Source of the DNA: Saezia sanguinis
Lineage (GTDB): Bacteria; Pseudomonadota; Gammaproteobacteria; Burkholderiales; Burkholderiaceae_C
Direction: 5' to 3'
NCBI RefSeq assembly: GCF_003991585.1
Contig: NZ_PQSP01000002.1
Span: 628,043-692,042 of the forward strand
DNA: 64,000 nucleotides
A program made the position numbers and the translations under genes. Within the stretch, counting starts at the first letter, position 1, and the number at the start of each line of letters is the position of its first letter. A model generated the notes under the pieces. That model did no database searches. It saw only the letters and a list, made by a program, of their open reading frames with translations, and was not told the DNA's origin. This document shows, one piece after another, positions 16,861-26,198 of the stretch.

Positions 16861-17774
16861 GAGAAATGACGACAGAGCTGGGGCTGTATGACTATTTCCC
16901 GTATGAGGGGCGGCCCAAAATTACCTGGCCTAACGGAGCCCGTATTGCTGTCTGGGTGGCACCCAATATCGAGTTTTATGAATTTAATCCGCCGCCGAAT
17001 CCGGTGCGCTCACCATGGGCCAGGCCCAATCCGGACGTGCTGGCGTACTCGCACCGTGACTATGGTAACCGGGCCGGCTGGAAACGTACCATGGCGGCCA
17101 TGGACGAAGTGGGGGTGCGTGGCTCGGTGTCGCTGAATGTGGCGATGTGCGAGCACCACCCGGAAATTATCAAGGCCTGTGCCGACCGGGGCTGGGAGTT
17201 TTTTTCGCACGGTATTTATAACACGCGCTATGTGTATGGCATGACGCCTGAGCAGGAGCGCGCCATCATTGTGGATTCCCGCGAGACCATTAAAAAATGG
17301 ACCGGACAGCGGTTGGACGGCTGGCTTTCGCCGGCGTTGTCCAATAATCCGTGGTCGATGGACCTGCTGGCCGAAGAGGGCCTGCTGTATACCTGTGACC
17401 TGTTTCATGACGACCAGCCAACGCCGTTGAACGTGGAGCATGGCAGGCTGATCAGTGTTCCCTATTCGCTGGAAATGAACGACATCATCGTTTACAGCAC
17501 CGATTTTTATACACCGCGGCACTATGGCGAAGTGATCAAACGCCAGTTTGATCAACTGTATGAAGAAGGCGCGCAGTCAGGTACGGTCATGTGCATTCCA
17601 CTGCATCCTTATGCGGTCGGGCAGCCGCATCGCATTGAAGCTTTTGCCGAGGCGCTGAGCTACATTGCAGACAAAGAGCAGGTGTGGCTGGCGACCGGCC
17701 GCGAAATTGCCGAATATTATTTGTCCAACTATTACGATGCCGCGAAAAAGAGCATCGCAGCAGTTAACGGTTAA
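16857..17774 (+). CDS. PuuE/cyclic-imidase-like polysaccharide deacetylase-fold protein, copy 1
   Basis: This 305-residue protein has the NodB-like fold used by the metal-independent allantoinase PuuE and by cyclic imide hydrolases of Pseudomonas. Typical pieces are PNGARIAVWVAPNIE, SHRDYGNRAGWKRTMAAMDEVG, WEFFSHGIYNTRY and GWLSPALSNN, ending with the CIPLHPY...QPHRIEAF block. It carries no signal peptide, so true polysaccharide deacetylation is unlikely. The ATGA overlap with the amidase gene suggests coupled expression. A ring-opening role on an imide, hydantoin or ureide is likely from the family; which one cannot be told from sequence. Confidence 0.85.
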   Translation: MREMTTELGLYDYFPYEGRPKITWPNGARIAVWVAPNIEFYEFNPPPNPVRSPWARPNPDVLAYSHRDYGNRAGWKRTMAAMDEVGVRGSVSLNVAMCEHHPEIIKACADRGWEFFSHGIYNTRYVYGMTPEQERAIIVDSRETIKKWTGQRLDGWLSPALSNNPWSMDLLAEEGLLYTCDLFHDDQPTPLNVEHGRLISVPYSLEMNDIIVYSTDFYTPRHYGEVIKRQFDQLYEEGAQSGTVMCIPLHPYAVGQPHRIEAFAEALSYIADKEQVWLATGREIAEYYLSNYYDAAKKSIAAVNG

Positions 17775-17786
17775 GGGGGAAATATC

Positions 17787-18719
17787 ATGTCTTTAACTCA
17801 GGATTACCTGACATACCCCCAGCGCCGCCATGCCATGGACCAGAGCCTGTATGCATGGTCTGACCCCTATGAACGTGCCCCGGTGGCATGGCCCAATGGT
17901 GCCTATATGGCATTGTGGGTTATGCCGATTGTGCAGTGGTTTCCGCTGAATATGCCCAGCAAGCCTTTTCGGGCGCCGGGCGGGCTGACCATGCCGTTTC
18001 CCGATTTTCGCCACTATACCTGCCGTGATTATGGCAACCGGGTCGGTATTTTCCGGCTGCTGAAAGTGCTGGATGATCTCAAGTTGCCGGCCTCTGTGGC
18101 AATGAATGCTGAGATTGCACTTCGCTATCCAGCGCTGGTGAAGGCGGTGGTTGCCAGGTCCATGGAAGTTGTGGCACACGGCAAAGATATGGGGCATGTG
18201 CACTACACCGGCATGGCTGATGAGCAAGCGCTGATTGCACAAAGCCTGGCGGTCTTGCGGCAGGCCAGCGGGCAGGCGGTGACCGGCTGGCTGTCACCGG
18301 CGCGGGCGCAGTCAGACCAGACGCCGCATCTGCTGGCACAAAATGGCGTGCGTTATGCGTGCGATTGGGCCAATGATGATTTGCCCTATGCCATGAATGT
18401 GAACAGTGGCGAGCACTATGCGATGCCGCTGGCACATGAAACCGACGACCGTGTTGTGATGCTGGATTTTCACCACAACGAGGACCAGTGGCTGCAGCAG
18501 GTGAAAGACCGTTTTGACGTGCTTTACCGTGAGGCGCAAAAATATGGCGGCCGTGTCATGAGCGTTCCGTTGCATGCATGGGTGACCGGTGTGCCGTATC
18601 GGGTGGGCAAGGTACGCGAACTGCTGGAGTACATTTTGCAGCACGATGGCATCTGGCCTGCAACCGGAGCGCAGATTCTGGATGCATTCATTGCGTCGCA
18701 AAAGGTGGCCCATGGCTGA
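17787..18719 (+). CDS. PuuE/cyclic-imidase-like protein, copy 2
   Basis: This is a second, diverged member of the same fold (310 residues), next to copy 1. It keeps AWPNGAYMALWVMPIVQWFP, YTCRDYGNRVGIFRLLKVLDDL, VVAHGKDMGHVHYTG and GWLSPARAQSD, but at the histidine-rich site it has HGKDMGHVHY where copy 1 has HGIYNTRY. The two may act on different compounds or form a hetero-oligomer. AAGGGGGAAATATC precedes the ATG. Its stop overlaps the LeuC-like start by 8 bases, so it is firmly part of the operon. Confidence 0.84.
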   Translation: MSLTQDYLTYPQRRHAMDQSLYAWSDPYERAPVAWPNGAYMALWVMPIVQWFPLNMPSKPFRAPGGLTMPFPDFRHYTCRDYGNRVGIFRLLKVLDDLKLPASVAMNAEIALRYPALVKAVVARSMEVVAHGKDMGHVHYTGMADEQALIAQSLAVLRQASGQAVTGWLSPARAQSDQTPHLLAQNGVRYACDWANDDLPYAMNVNSGEHYAMPLAHETDDRVVMLDFHHNEDQWLQQVKDRFDVLYREAQKYGGRVMSVPLHAWVTGVPYRVGKVRELLEYILQHDGIWPATGAQILDAFIASQKVAHG

Positions 18720-20139
18720 GGTGCGTGATCCGTCTTCTGCCGGCAAGTCCATGTTTCAGAAAATATGGGACAGCCATGTCATTATGGCGCGCGAAAACCG
18801 GCCGACATTGCTGTATGTCGACCGGGCCATGATTCATGAAGGTTCGTTCCATGCGTTTGCCCAGATGCGCCAGCGCCATCTGTCGGTACGTTCTCCCAGG
18901 CAGATACTGGGTATTGCCGATCATTATGTGCCCACCCGGGCCAGAACGGCTGATGGTGCCGCAACCCCCGAAATTGCACGCATGATCCGGCAGTTTGACG
19001 ATAACATGCACTGGGCCGGGATCCCCAATTTTTCCCTGGCAGATCAGAGCCAGGGCATTGTGCATGTGGTGGGGCCTGAGCAGGGCTACACACAGCCGGG
19101 CATGGTGGTGGTGTGCAGCGATAGCCACACCTCAACGCATGGGGCGTTAGGCAGCATTGCCTTTGGTATCGGGCAGTCCGAAACGGTACATGTCATGGCT
19201 ACTCAAGTGCTGTGGCAGGGCCGGCCACGCGTGATGCGCATCCGTGTTGACGGGCAGCGCGCAGCAGGCGTTTCTGCCAAGGATGTGATTCTGGCCATCA
19301 TTGCGCACATTGGCTCGTCAGGTGCAACGGGTTACGCCATTGAGTATGCAGGCGATGTTTTTTCCGGCATGTCCATTGAGGAACGGCTGACCGTGTGCAA
19401 CATGTCTATAGAGGCAGGTGCACGCTGTGGCATGGTGGCACCGGACGACACCACCTTTGAATATCTGGCCGGGCGTCCGATGGCACCGAAAGGCGCTTTG
19501 TGGGAGCAAGCCGTTGCATATTGGCGCACGCTGCCTTCGGATGACAACGCGGTGTTTGACCGCGAGGTGCAGATAGACGGCTCGCAGATCGAACCGATGG
19601 TTACCTGGGGTACCAGCCCGGAAAATGCACTGCCGATCAGTGCCTGTGTGCCAGACCCTGATGCCATCAGCGACCCGTTGCGGCGGTCTGCCGCACAGGC
19701 AGCACTTCAGTATATGGACCTGCAGCCGGGAACACCGCTGGAGCAGGTGGCGGTGGATACGGTTTTTATTGGTTCATGCACCAACAGCCGGTTGTCAGAC
19801 CTGCGGGCTGCCGCTGCCGTATTGAAAGGGCGCAAGGCCGTGGTGCCCGGTATTGTGGTGCCGGGGTCGGGGCTGGTGAAACGCGATGCAGAGGCAGAAG
19901 GACTGGACCGCATTTTTAAAGATGCGGGGCTGGAGTGGCTGGATTCCGGCTGTTCCATGTGTGCAGCGATCAACGGCGATGTGGTGCCTGCGGGCAAGCG
20001 TTGCGCCTCCACCTCTAACCGCAATTTTGTGGGCCGGCAGGGGCCGGGTGCCCGCACCCATCTGATGAGCCCGGCGATGGTTGCCGCAGCAGCCGTGACC
20101 GGACATTTAACCGATGTACGAAAACTGGCAGGTGCATGA
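18712..20139 (+). CDS. LeuC-like large subunit of an aconitase-family hydratase
   Basis: This 475-residue protein is a paralogue of 3-isopropylmalate dehydratase large subunit. The three [4Fe-4S] ligands are Cys356 (GSCTNSR), Cys414 and Cys417 (SGCSMC). SDSHTSTHGALGSIAFGIG and SNRNFVGRQGPGARTHL are active-site blocks. The frame extends upstream to 18589, but the ATG at 18712 has AAAGGTGG before it and matches the family start. The genetic setting is not leucine synthesis: there is no leuA or leuB, and it sits among amidohydrolase, transporter and lyase genes. A (de)hydratase for a substituted maleate or malate, as in dimethylmaleate hydratase, is a reasonable guess. Confidence 0.88.
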   Translation: MAEVRDPSSAGKSMFQKIWDSHVIMARENRPTLLYVDRAMIHEGSFHAFAQMRQRHLSVRSPRQILGIADHYVPTRARTADGAATPEIARMIRQFDDNMHWAGIPNFSLADQSQGIVHVVGPEQGYTQPGMVVVCSDSHTSTHGALGSIAFGIGQSETVHVMATQVLWQGRPRVMRIRVDGQRAAGVSAKDVILAIIAHIGSSGATGYAIEYAGDVFSGMSIEERLTVCNMSIEAGARCGMVAPDDTTFEYLAGRPMAPKGALWEQAVAYWRTLPSDDNAVFDREVQIDGSQIEPMVTWGTSPENALPISACVPDPDAISDPLRRSAAQAALQYMDLQPGTPLEQVAVDTVFIGSCTNSRLSDLRAAAAVLKGRKAVVPGIVVPGSGLVKRDAEAEGLDRIFKDAGLEWLDSGCSMCAAINGDVVPAGKRCASTSNRNFVGRQGPGARTHLMSPAMVAAAAVTGHLTDVRKLAGA

Positions 20140-20756
20140 TGCAGGCATTCATCCGTAAAACAGGCCGTGCCGCACCACTGGAAGGTAAAAACATTGATAC
20201 CGACCAGATTGTGCCGGCCAGGTTTTTAAAAACAGACCGCAAGCAGGGCTATGGCCACATACTTTTTCATGACTTGCGTTTTGATGCGCAGGAGCAGGAG
20301 ATTGCCGGGTTTGTTTTGAATCAGCCGAAATTCCGAAATACCCAGATTCTGCTGGCAGATACCAATTTTGGTTGCGGCTCGTCACGCGAAGCAGCCGTCT
20401 ATGCGTTGTATGACTATGGCATACGCACCATCATTGCGCCCAGTTTTGGGGATATTTTTTATAACAACTGTCTGAAAAACGGCATTGTTCCGGTGCGTTT
20501 GGATGAGCAGTTGATTGCCAGCCAGCGGATGAAGCTCTTGCAGGCGGAGCATGTCATCATGACGGTTGATCTTGAAAAGCTGGAAGTGATTTTTCCCGAT
20601 GACTCTAAAAGCCACTTTGAGCTCGATCCGTTCTGGCGCGAGTGTTTACTCAAGGGGGTTGATGATCTGGAGCTGACATTAGGGTATCAGAAAGAAATTC
20701 AGGAGTTTGAGCAGCGTTATTTGCGTGAGCGTCCTTGGCTGCAAATGCAGGCCTGA
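20136..20756 (+). CDS. LeuD-like small subunit of the same hydratase
   Basis: This 206-residue small subunit forms the swivel domain that completes the active site of the LeuC-like partner. Recognisable blocks are GKNIDTDQIVPARFLKT, FGCGSSREAAVYAL, IIAPSFGDIFYNNCLKNGI and LDPFWRECLLKGVDDL. The substrate loop (PARFLKTDRKQGYG) resembles isopropylmalate isomerases more than homoaconitases. The ATG at 20136 overlaps the upstream stop by 4 bases; a second ATG follows at 20139. Coupled translation supports a 1:1 complex. Confidence 0.88.
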   Translation: MMQAFIRKTGRAAPLEGKNIDTDQIVPARFLKTDRKQGYGHILFHDLRFDAQEQEIAGFVLNQPKFRNTQILLADTNFGCGSSREAAVYALYDYGIRTIIAPSFGDIFYNNCLKNGIVPVRLDEQLIASQRMKLLQAEHVIMTVDLEKLEVIFPDDSKSHFELDPFWRECLLKGVDDLELTLGYQKEIQEFEQRYLRERPWLQMQA

Positions 20757-20801
20757 TTCTTGCGTTGTAGTTAAGTTATTCGATAATAAAAAGGAGGCAA
20801 C

Positions 20802-22208
20802 ATGCCGGTTAAACCCGCATCACAGGCTGAATTTGAGATTCATGTTCCCTTGCTGGTGATTGGTGCAGGCGCTTGTGGGCTGGTTGCGGCATTGAGTGCG
20901 GCACGTTCCGGCGTGGCAGCTTTGGTGCTGGAGCGTGATGCCACGCCGATGGGCAGCACTTCATTGTCAGCAGGATTGATTCCGGCAGCCAATACGCGGT
21001 TGCAGCGCGAAAAAGGTATTGCCGACAGCGCTGAACAGTTTGCTGCCGATTTAAGAGCCAAGGCGCATGACCTGAACGACCCGGTGATTGTGCAAAGAAT
21101 TGCCGAAATGTCCGGCCCCACCATGGACTGGCTGATTGATGATGAAGGGCTGGACTTTCATCTGGTGGAAGGGTTTCGTTATCCGGGGCATTCACAGTTG
21201 CGCATGCACGGGCCAAAAAGCCAGGCTGGTGCAGACCTGGAGGGCATGTTGCTGAGTGCTGCCACAAAGGCCGGGGTTGACATACTGACAGAAGCTTCTG
21301 TACAGGATTTGTATGTGCACGATGATGGTCGGGTTGCTGGTGTTGGCTTCAGCCGCCCTGATGGCTCCGTGGAACTGGTTGGCTGCGATGCTGTGATTCT
21401 GGCGTGCAACGGCTTTGGCGGCAATCCGGAAAAAGTCCGGCAGTATATTCCTGAAATGGCGCAGGCCCAGTACTGTGGGCATGAGTCCAATACAGGCGAT
21501 GCACTTGACTGGGGCGTGGCGCTGGGCGCTGCAACCAAAGATCTTGGTGCCTATCAGGGGCATGGGTCGGTTGCTTCGCCGCACAGTGTACCGCTGACCT
21601 GGGCGGTGATTGCCCAGGGGGGCATTCAGGTCAACATCAACGGCGAGCGTTTTGCCAATGAGATGCGCGGTTATTCTGAACATGCACAAGAAGTGCTGAA
21701 GCAGCCCGAGCAGTTAGCGTGGGACATTTATGACGCCTGCGCAGAAATACCGGCACTGGCTTTTTATGATTACCAGCAGATTGTGTCGCTGGGCGGTATC
21801 AGGCATGCAGACAGCGTTGAGGAGCTGGCGCAGGTGACGGGCCTGCCGCTGGACGCGCTCAGAAAAACGCTGGCCGATGTTGCAGGGTATGCCAGGGGCG
21901 AAAAACAGGATCCGCTCGGGCGGGACTTTACAACCAACCCGCCGCTGGCCGCACCGTATCGCGCCGCGCGTGTCACAGGTGCATTGTTCCATACGCAGGG
22001 CGGACTGGTGATTGATACACAGGCCAGGGTGCTGCGTGAGGGTGGTGAACCCTTGCCCAACCTGTACGCGGGCGGCGGCGCTGCACGCGGGCTGTGCGGA
22101 CCGGCGGCGTTTGGTTATCTGTCAGGTAATGGTTTGTTGTCGGCAGTTGTTCTGGGGCGCATTGCAGGGCTGGCTGCGGCGCAGCAAATCGAAGAAGAAG
22201 CGGCATGA
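20802..22208 (+). CDS. FAD-dependent dehydrogenase/reductase of the fumarate-reductase flavoprotein family
   Basis: This 468-residue flavoprotein has the FAD-binding Rossmann motif LLVIGAGACGLVAALSAARSG and the family end GPAAFGYLSGNGLLSAVVLGRIAG. The middle block NINGERFANEMRGYSEH and the INT-like segment GNGFGG/EKVRQYIPEM fit FAD_binding_2 proteins (fumarate reductase, tricarballylate dehydrogenase TcuA, KstD). Such enzymes oxidise or reduce a carbon-carbon bond next to a carboxylate or keto group. In this operon it might desaturate a substituted succinate before hydration. AAAGGAGG precedes the ATG, a strong start. No haem-binding motif is seen, so the electron partner is unknown. Confidence 0.85.
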   Translation: MPVKPASQAEFEIHVPLLVIGAGACGLVAALSAARSGVAALVLERDATPMGSTSLSAGLIPAANTRLQREKGIADSAEQFAADLRAKAHDLNDPVIVQRIAEMSGPTMDWLIDDEGLDFHLVEGFRYPGHSQLRMHGPKSQAGADLEGMLLSAATKAGVDILTEASVQDLYVHDDGRVAGVGFSRPDGSVELVGCDAVILACNGFGGNPEKVRQYIPEMAQAQYCGHESNTGDALDWGVALGAATKDLGAYQGHGSVASPHSVPLTWAVIAQGGIQVNINGERFANEMRGYSEHAQEVLKQPEQLAWDIYDACAEIPALAFYDYQQIVSLGGIRHADSVEELAQVTGLPLDALRKTLADVAGYARGEKQDPLGRDFTTNPPLAAPYRAARVTGALFHTQGGLVIDTQARVLREGGEPLPNLYAGGGAARGLCGPAAFGYLSGNGLLSAVVLGRIAGLAAAQQIEEEAA

Positions 22209-22302
22209 CCTGTTTGCAGGCTGCCGGATAAAAAGCAAGATCATGGCTGAATTCGGGCATGATTTTTATAAGTGAGACTTGATCTTGAATTGGAGAATGG
22301 TT

Positions 22303-23526
22303 ATGAACATGAAACGCAATGACTTCAGTCGTCGGACCTTTCTGAAAGCCGGGGTTGCCGGTGCCGCGACAATCAGTGTTCCAAATCTGTCCTGGGGGCA
22401 GACACCCCCCACAATCAAAGTGGGCGTGTTGCAACCTGTGACGGGGACCTTCTCCATGGATGGCGGATATGGCCGTACCGGTGCTGAATTTGGTATTGCG
22501 CACATCAATGCCAACGGAGGTATCAAGGCACTGGGCGGGGCCAAACTTGAGATGGTGTTTGCCGATGCCCGCTCCAACCCCGAAGCGGCGGTGCAGGAGG
22601 TGGAGCAACTGAAAGCGCATGGCGTGGCGGCCATTGTCGGTGGCTTTTCAAGCCCGATCTGCCTGGCGGCTTCGCAGGCGGCATCCCGCTACAACCTGCC
22701 CTTTATTGTAGATGTGGGCGTTTCAGAGCAGATTGTGACGCGTGGGCTGAAAAATACTTTCCGATTTTCACCGGGGTTTGAAATCTGCACCAAAACCGCC
22801 ATTGATAATCTGGTCACGCTCAATAACGCGGCAGGACGTCCGGCCAAAACCATTGTGCTGGTGCATGAGGATGGCCTGTATGGAACCGGCCTGGCAAAGC
22901 TGATGGCGCAGGAACTGCCTAAGCACGGCTTTGAAATTCTGGACACCATTTCCCACCCGACACCGGCCAGAGACATGTCCAACGTGGCGTTGCGCATCAG
23001 GTCACTGCGGCCGGACCTGATCGTGCCGTCATCCTATTATGCTGAAACAGTACTGCTGATGCGCACGCTGCAGCAGCAACGCGTACGGGTCAAAGGGGTG
23101 TACTCGGTGTTGAATGGCGCAGCGTCCAACCTGCGCTTTATTGACGAGTTTCCGCAGGCCGCGGAAAACATCATGGACTGCAACCACTGGCATGATCCGC
23201 GCAAACAACTGGCGCTTGATTTCCGCAAGCAGGTGGATGTTTCCAAGAAAGGCTGGAATTACAACGTGCCATTGAATTTCTCGGCGATACAGTTGCTGGC
23301 CGACGCCATTGAGCGTGCCGCCTCGGTGGACCCGGGGGCGCTCAATGAGGCACTGGCTTCATCAACGTTTGAAGGCCATATCATGCCTTACGGGCCGACG
23401 CGTTTTGAAAACGGGCAGAACACCGGCGCCATGCCTGTGGTGCTGCAGGTACAGCAAAGCGATATCAAGGTGGTGTACCCGCATGAATTTTCAGATGCCA
23501 AACCCAACTACCCGCTGCCTACCTGA
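22303..23526 (+). CDS. ABC transporter substrate-binding protein, branched-chain type
   Basis: This 407-residue periplasmic binding protein belongs to the LivJ/LivK (Peripla_BP_6) family. The N terminus carries a twin-arginine signal, FSRRTFLKAGVAGAATIS, ending near LSWG. Mature blocks include IKVGVLQPVTGTFSMDG, AEFGIAHINANGGI and VAAIVGGFSSPICLAAS. GGAG lies upstream of the ATG at 22303; the open frame starts at 22279. Proteins of this class in Burkholderiales bind many aromatic, amide and dicarboxylate ligands, not only amino acids. Here the ligand is probably the operon's substrate. Confidence 0.9.
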   Translation: MNMKRNDFSRRTFLKAGVAGAATISVPNLSWGQTPPTIKVGVLQPVTGTFSMDGGYGRTGAEFGIAHINANGGIKALGGAKLEMVFADARSNPEAAVQEVEQLKAHGVAAIVGGFSSPICLAASQAASRYNLPFIVDVGVSEQIVTRGLKNTFRFSPGFEICTKTAIDNLVTLNNAAGRPAKTIVLVHEDGLYGTGLAKLMAQELPKHGFEILDTISHPTPARDMSNVALRIRSLRPDLIVPSSYYAETVLLMRTLQQQRVRVKGVYSVLNGAASNLRFIDEFPQAAENIMDCNHWHDPRKQLALDFRKQVDVSKKGWNYNVPLNFSAIQLLADAIERAASVDPGALNEALASSTFEGHIMPYGPTRFENGQNTGAMPVVLQVQQSDIKVVYPHEFSDAKPNYPLPT

Positions 23527-23611
23527 TAGGCGAAAAAGAGCCAGGGCTGGGGGAGCCGGCCTTTGCTCTGCCTTTTGGCTGATTGCAATAAAACAATAGA
23601 GAGCTGCTTTT

Positions 23612-24484
23612 ATGTATCCACCAAGTATTGTCATTGAAGCTGTTTTGAACGGTATGCTGACCGGTTCAATCTACGCTTTGGTAGCGCTCGGGCTGACACT
23701 GGTATACGGCGTTTTGCATATCATTAATTTCTCGCACGGTGCCATGCTGGCGGCTGCCATGTTCATTGTGCTGAGTATTCACCAGAAGTTCGGTCTGGAC
23801 CCTTACTGGCAGATTGTCATACTGGTTCCGCTGATGTTTGCTGCGGGGTATCTGGTGCAGCGCTACATCATAGGACCGGGCAGCCACGGCAAAGATGAAA
23901 ATGTTTTGCTGATTACTCTGGGGCTGTCGATTGTGATTGAGAATGTGCTGCTGGCAATATACCGTTCAGACATCCGCACCATCAATACGAGTTATTCCTT
24001 TGATGTGTTTGAGGTGGGGCCGTTCATTTTTTCCCAGGCCCGTGTGTTCGGGCTGGTGGCATCGATTCTGACTGCGATTGTATTGTGGCTGTTCCTGTCT
24101 AAAACCAGCATCGGGCGGGCCATACGTGCGGTTTCCAAAGAGCAGTTGGGCGCGCGGCTGGTAGGCATCAATGTGCAGAAAATTTTTGCCATCACATTTG
24201 GCATTGGCGCAGCGTGTCTGGCCGTTGCTAGTTGCCTGCTGCTGCCGATTTTTTATGTCAGCCCAAATGTCGGCAATACGTTTGTGCTGGTGGCCTTTAC
24301 CGTGGTGGTGCTTGGTGGCATGGGGTCAATCTCGGGCGCATTGATCGGTGGATTGTTCATTGGTGTGATTGAGAGTCTCAGTGGCCTTTTTCTGGGTGAA
24401 AGTTTGGGGCAGATAGGTATTTTTGTGACCTTTATTCTGGTTCTTCTTTTCCGTCCAACAGGATTATTTGGAGCAAAAGCATGA
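23612..24484 (+). CDS. Branched-chain-type ABC permease, LivH-like
   Basis: This is a 290-residue inner-membrane permease with about eight membrane segments. The N-terminal GMLTGSIYALVALGLTLVYG and the block VLHIINFSHGAMLA are hallmarks of LivH. AIRAVSKEQLGARLVGINVQKIF is the cytoplasmic coupling loop. It overlaps the LivM-like gene by 4 bases (ATGA). It would work with the binding protein before it and the two ATPases after it. Confidence 0.93.
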   Translation: MYPPSIVIEAVLNGMLTGSIYALVALGLTLVYGVLHIINFSHGAMLAAAMFIVLSIHQKFGLDPYWQIVILVPLMFAAGYLVQRYIIGPGSHGKDENVLLITLGLSIVIENVLLAIYRSDIRTINTSYSFDVFEVGPFIFSQARVFGLVASILTAIVLWLFLSKTSIGRAIRAVSKEQLGARLVGINVQKIFAITFGIGAACLAVASCLLLPIFYVSPNVGNTFVLVAFTVVVLGGMGSISGALIGGLFIGVIESLSGLFLGESLGQIGIFVTFILVLLFRPTGLFGAKA

Positions 24485-25434
24485 AACCTTATTTCCCCAT
24501 TTTCATTGTTGCGGTTGTACTGGCCCTGTTTCCTGTGGTGACAGATTCCAATGTGTTGCTGACGCTGTTGATTTATTCGCTGATCATTGGCCTGGCAGCA
24601 CAGGGCTGGAATGTGCTGGCGGGCATTGCCGGGCAGAATTCTTTTGGTCATGCGGCTTTTTTCGGTACCGGGGCTTATGTGATCAGCTTGTGGCAGACCA
24701 ATCTGCATATGAATCCGTGGGTCGGCTTTCTGATTGCGCTGCTGGTGGGAGCGGCATTGGGTTCCATCATTGGCTATCTGGCATTTCGTGCCGGGTTGCG
24801 CGGCTCTTATTTTGCCCTGGTCACCCTGGCCATTGCCGAAGTGCTGCGGGTGCTGGCCAATGCGGCGTCTTTTACCGGCGGGGCGGCAGGCTCTTTGCTG
24901 CCGATCAATCCCGGGTGGGAGCATTTCCAGTTTTCAGACCGGCGTTATTTTTACTGGATTACGCTGGCACTGGTGGTTCTGAGTCTGGTGCTGGTCAAGC
25001 GGATACAGCGTTCGCGGTTTGGGGCTCAGTTGGTTGCAGTCCGTGAAAATGAGGGCGCTGCGCAGGCGCTGGGTATCAATGTACTGGCGACCAAGCTCAA
25101 GGCCATTGCCATTTCGGGGGCGATGACGGCGGCGGCTGGTTGCCTGTATGCACAGTGTTTTCTGTATATCGATGCGTCGCTGGTGTATGGCAGCAAGATG
25201 TCGGTGGAAATGCTTCTGGCGGCCATTGTCGGCGGTATCGGCACGGTATTCGGGCCGCTGGTGGGTGCTCTGGCGCTCCATGTGCTGAGCGAAGTGGTCA
25301 AGGTGTTTGCCGGTGATATTCCGGGCATTGATCTGGCGATTTACGGCGCGGTGCTGATCATGGTGGTCTGTTTCCTGCCGAAAGGGCTGTTGAGCCTGGG
25401 CACCCGTTTGCGTAAGAAAAAATATCTCAGATAA
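24481..25434 (+). CDS. Branched-chain-type ABC permease, LivM-like
   Basis: This 317-residue integral membrane protein is the second permease of the importer. LAAQGWNVLAGIAGQNSFGHAAFFGTGAY is the LivM signature, and AVRENEGAAQALGINVLATKLKA is the coupling helix region. The last segment, PKGLLSLGTRLRKK, is usual for the family. It starts inside the LivH-like stop codon and ends 14 bases before the next gene. Confidence 0.93.
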   Translation: MKPYFPIFIVAVVLALFPVVTDSNVLLTLLIYSLIIGLAAQGWNVLAGIAGQNSFGHAAFFGTGAYVISLWQTNLHMNPWVGFLIALLVGAALGSIIGYLAFRAGLRGSYFALVTLAIAEVLRVLANAASFTGGAAGSLLPINPGWEHFQFSDRRYFYWITLALVVLSLVLVKRIQRSRFGAQLVAVRENEGAAQALGINVLATKLKAIAISGAMTAAAGCLYAQCFLYIDASLVYGSKMSVEMLLAAIVGGIGTVFGPLVGALALHVLSEVVKVFAGDIPGIDLAIYGAVLIMVVCFLPKGLLSLGTRLRKKKYLR

Positions 25435-25448
25435 CCGGAGGAGTCGCC

Positions 25449-26198
25449 ATGATGCTTCAGATGAAAAATATCACCGTGCGTTTTGGTGGCCTGACGGCTA
25501 ACAAGGATGCTTCGCTGGATGTTCAAAAAGGATCCATCACCGGGCTGATCGGCCCGAACGGTGCCGGTAAGACAACGCTGTTTACCGTGGCCTCCGGGTT
25601 TTTAAAGCCCAACGAAGGCCAGGTCTTGTTCAATGATCAGGATATCACGGCGTTGCCCCCCTATAAACGTGCCAGCATGGGCATGGCCCGTACATTTCAG
25701 ATTGTGCAGCCGTTTGCCGGGCTGACCACGCTGGAAAATATCACGATTGGCGCCTACCTGCGCCATACCCATCGGGATGATGCATTTCAAAAAGCGCGTG
25801 AGGTGGGAATTCGGGTCGGGCTGGAAAAAGAGCTGAACCGGCCGGCTTCGGGGCTGACGATTTCAGGCCGTAAACGTCTGGAACTGGCACGCGCACTTGC
25901 GACCGAGCCGCAACTGATCTTGCTTGACGAGGTGCTGGCCGGGCTGAATCCGTCAGAGATTAAAAATATCATTCCGGTGATTCAGGATATCCGTGCCAGC
26001 GGTGTGACGGTGTTCATGATTGAGCATGTGATGCAGGCTGTTGTCAGCCTGTGTGACTATGTCTATGTGTTGTCGCAGGGGCAGTTGATTGCGCAGGGAA
26101 CATCGGCGCAGGTTGTGGCGGACCCGCATGTCATTGAGGCGTACCTGGGCCATGGTGCGGCGGCACGTTTAGCTGAGAAGGAAACACAGCATGCTTGA
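25449..26198 (+). CDS. Branched-chain-type ABC ATPase, LivG-like
   Basis: This 249-residue ATPase has Walker A GPNGAGKTT, the LivG hallmark QIVQPFAGLTTLENITIG, the signature LTISGRKRLELARALA, and Walker B LILLDEVLAGLNPSE. The signature has ISGRKR in place of LSGGQ-type residues, which is a common LivG variant. CCGGAGGAG precedes the double ATG; the second ATG at 25452 may be the true start. It couples to LivF, whose start overlaps its stop by 8 bases. Confidence 0.93.
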   Translation: MMLQMKNITVRFGGLTANKDASLDVQKGSITGLIGPNGAGKTTLFTVASGFLKPNEGQVLFNDQDITALPPYKRASMGMARTFQIVQPFAGLTTLENITIGAYLRHTHRDDAFQKAREVGIRVGLEKELNRPASGLTISGRKRLELARALATEPQLILLDEVLAGLNPSEIKNIIPVIQDIRASGVTVFMIEHVMQAVVSLCDYVYVLSQGQLIAQGTSAQVVADPHVIEAYLGHGAAARLAEKETQHA

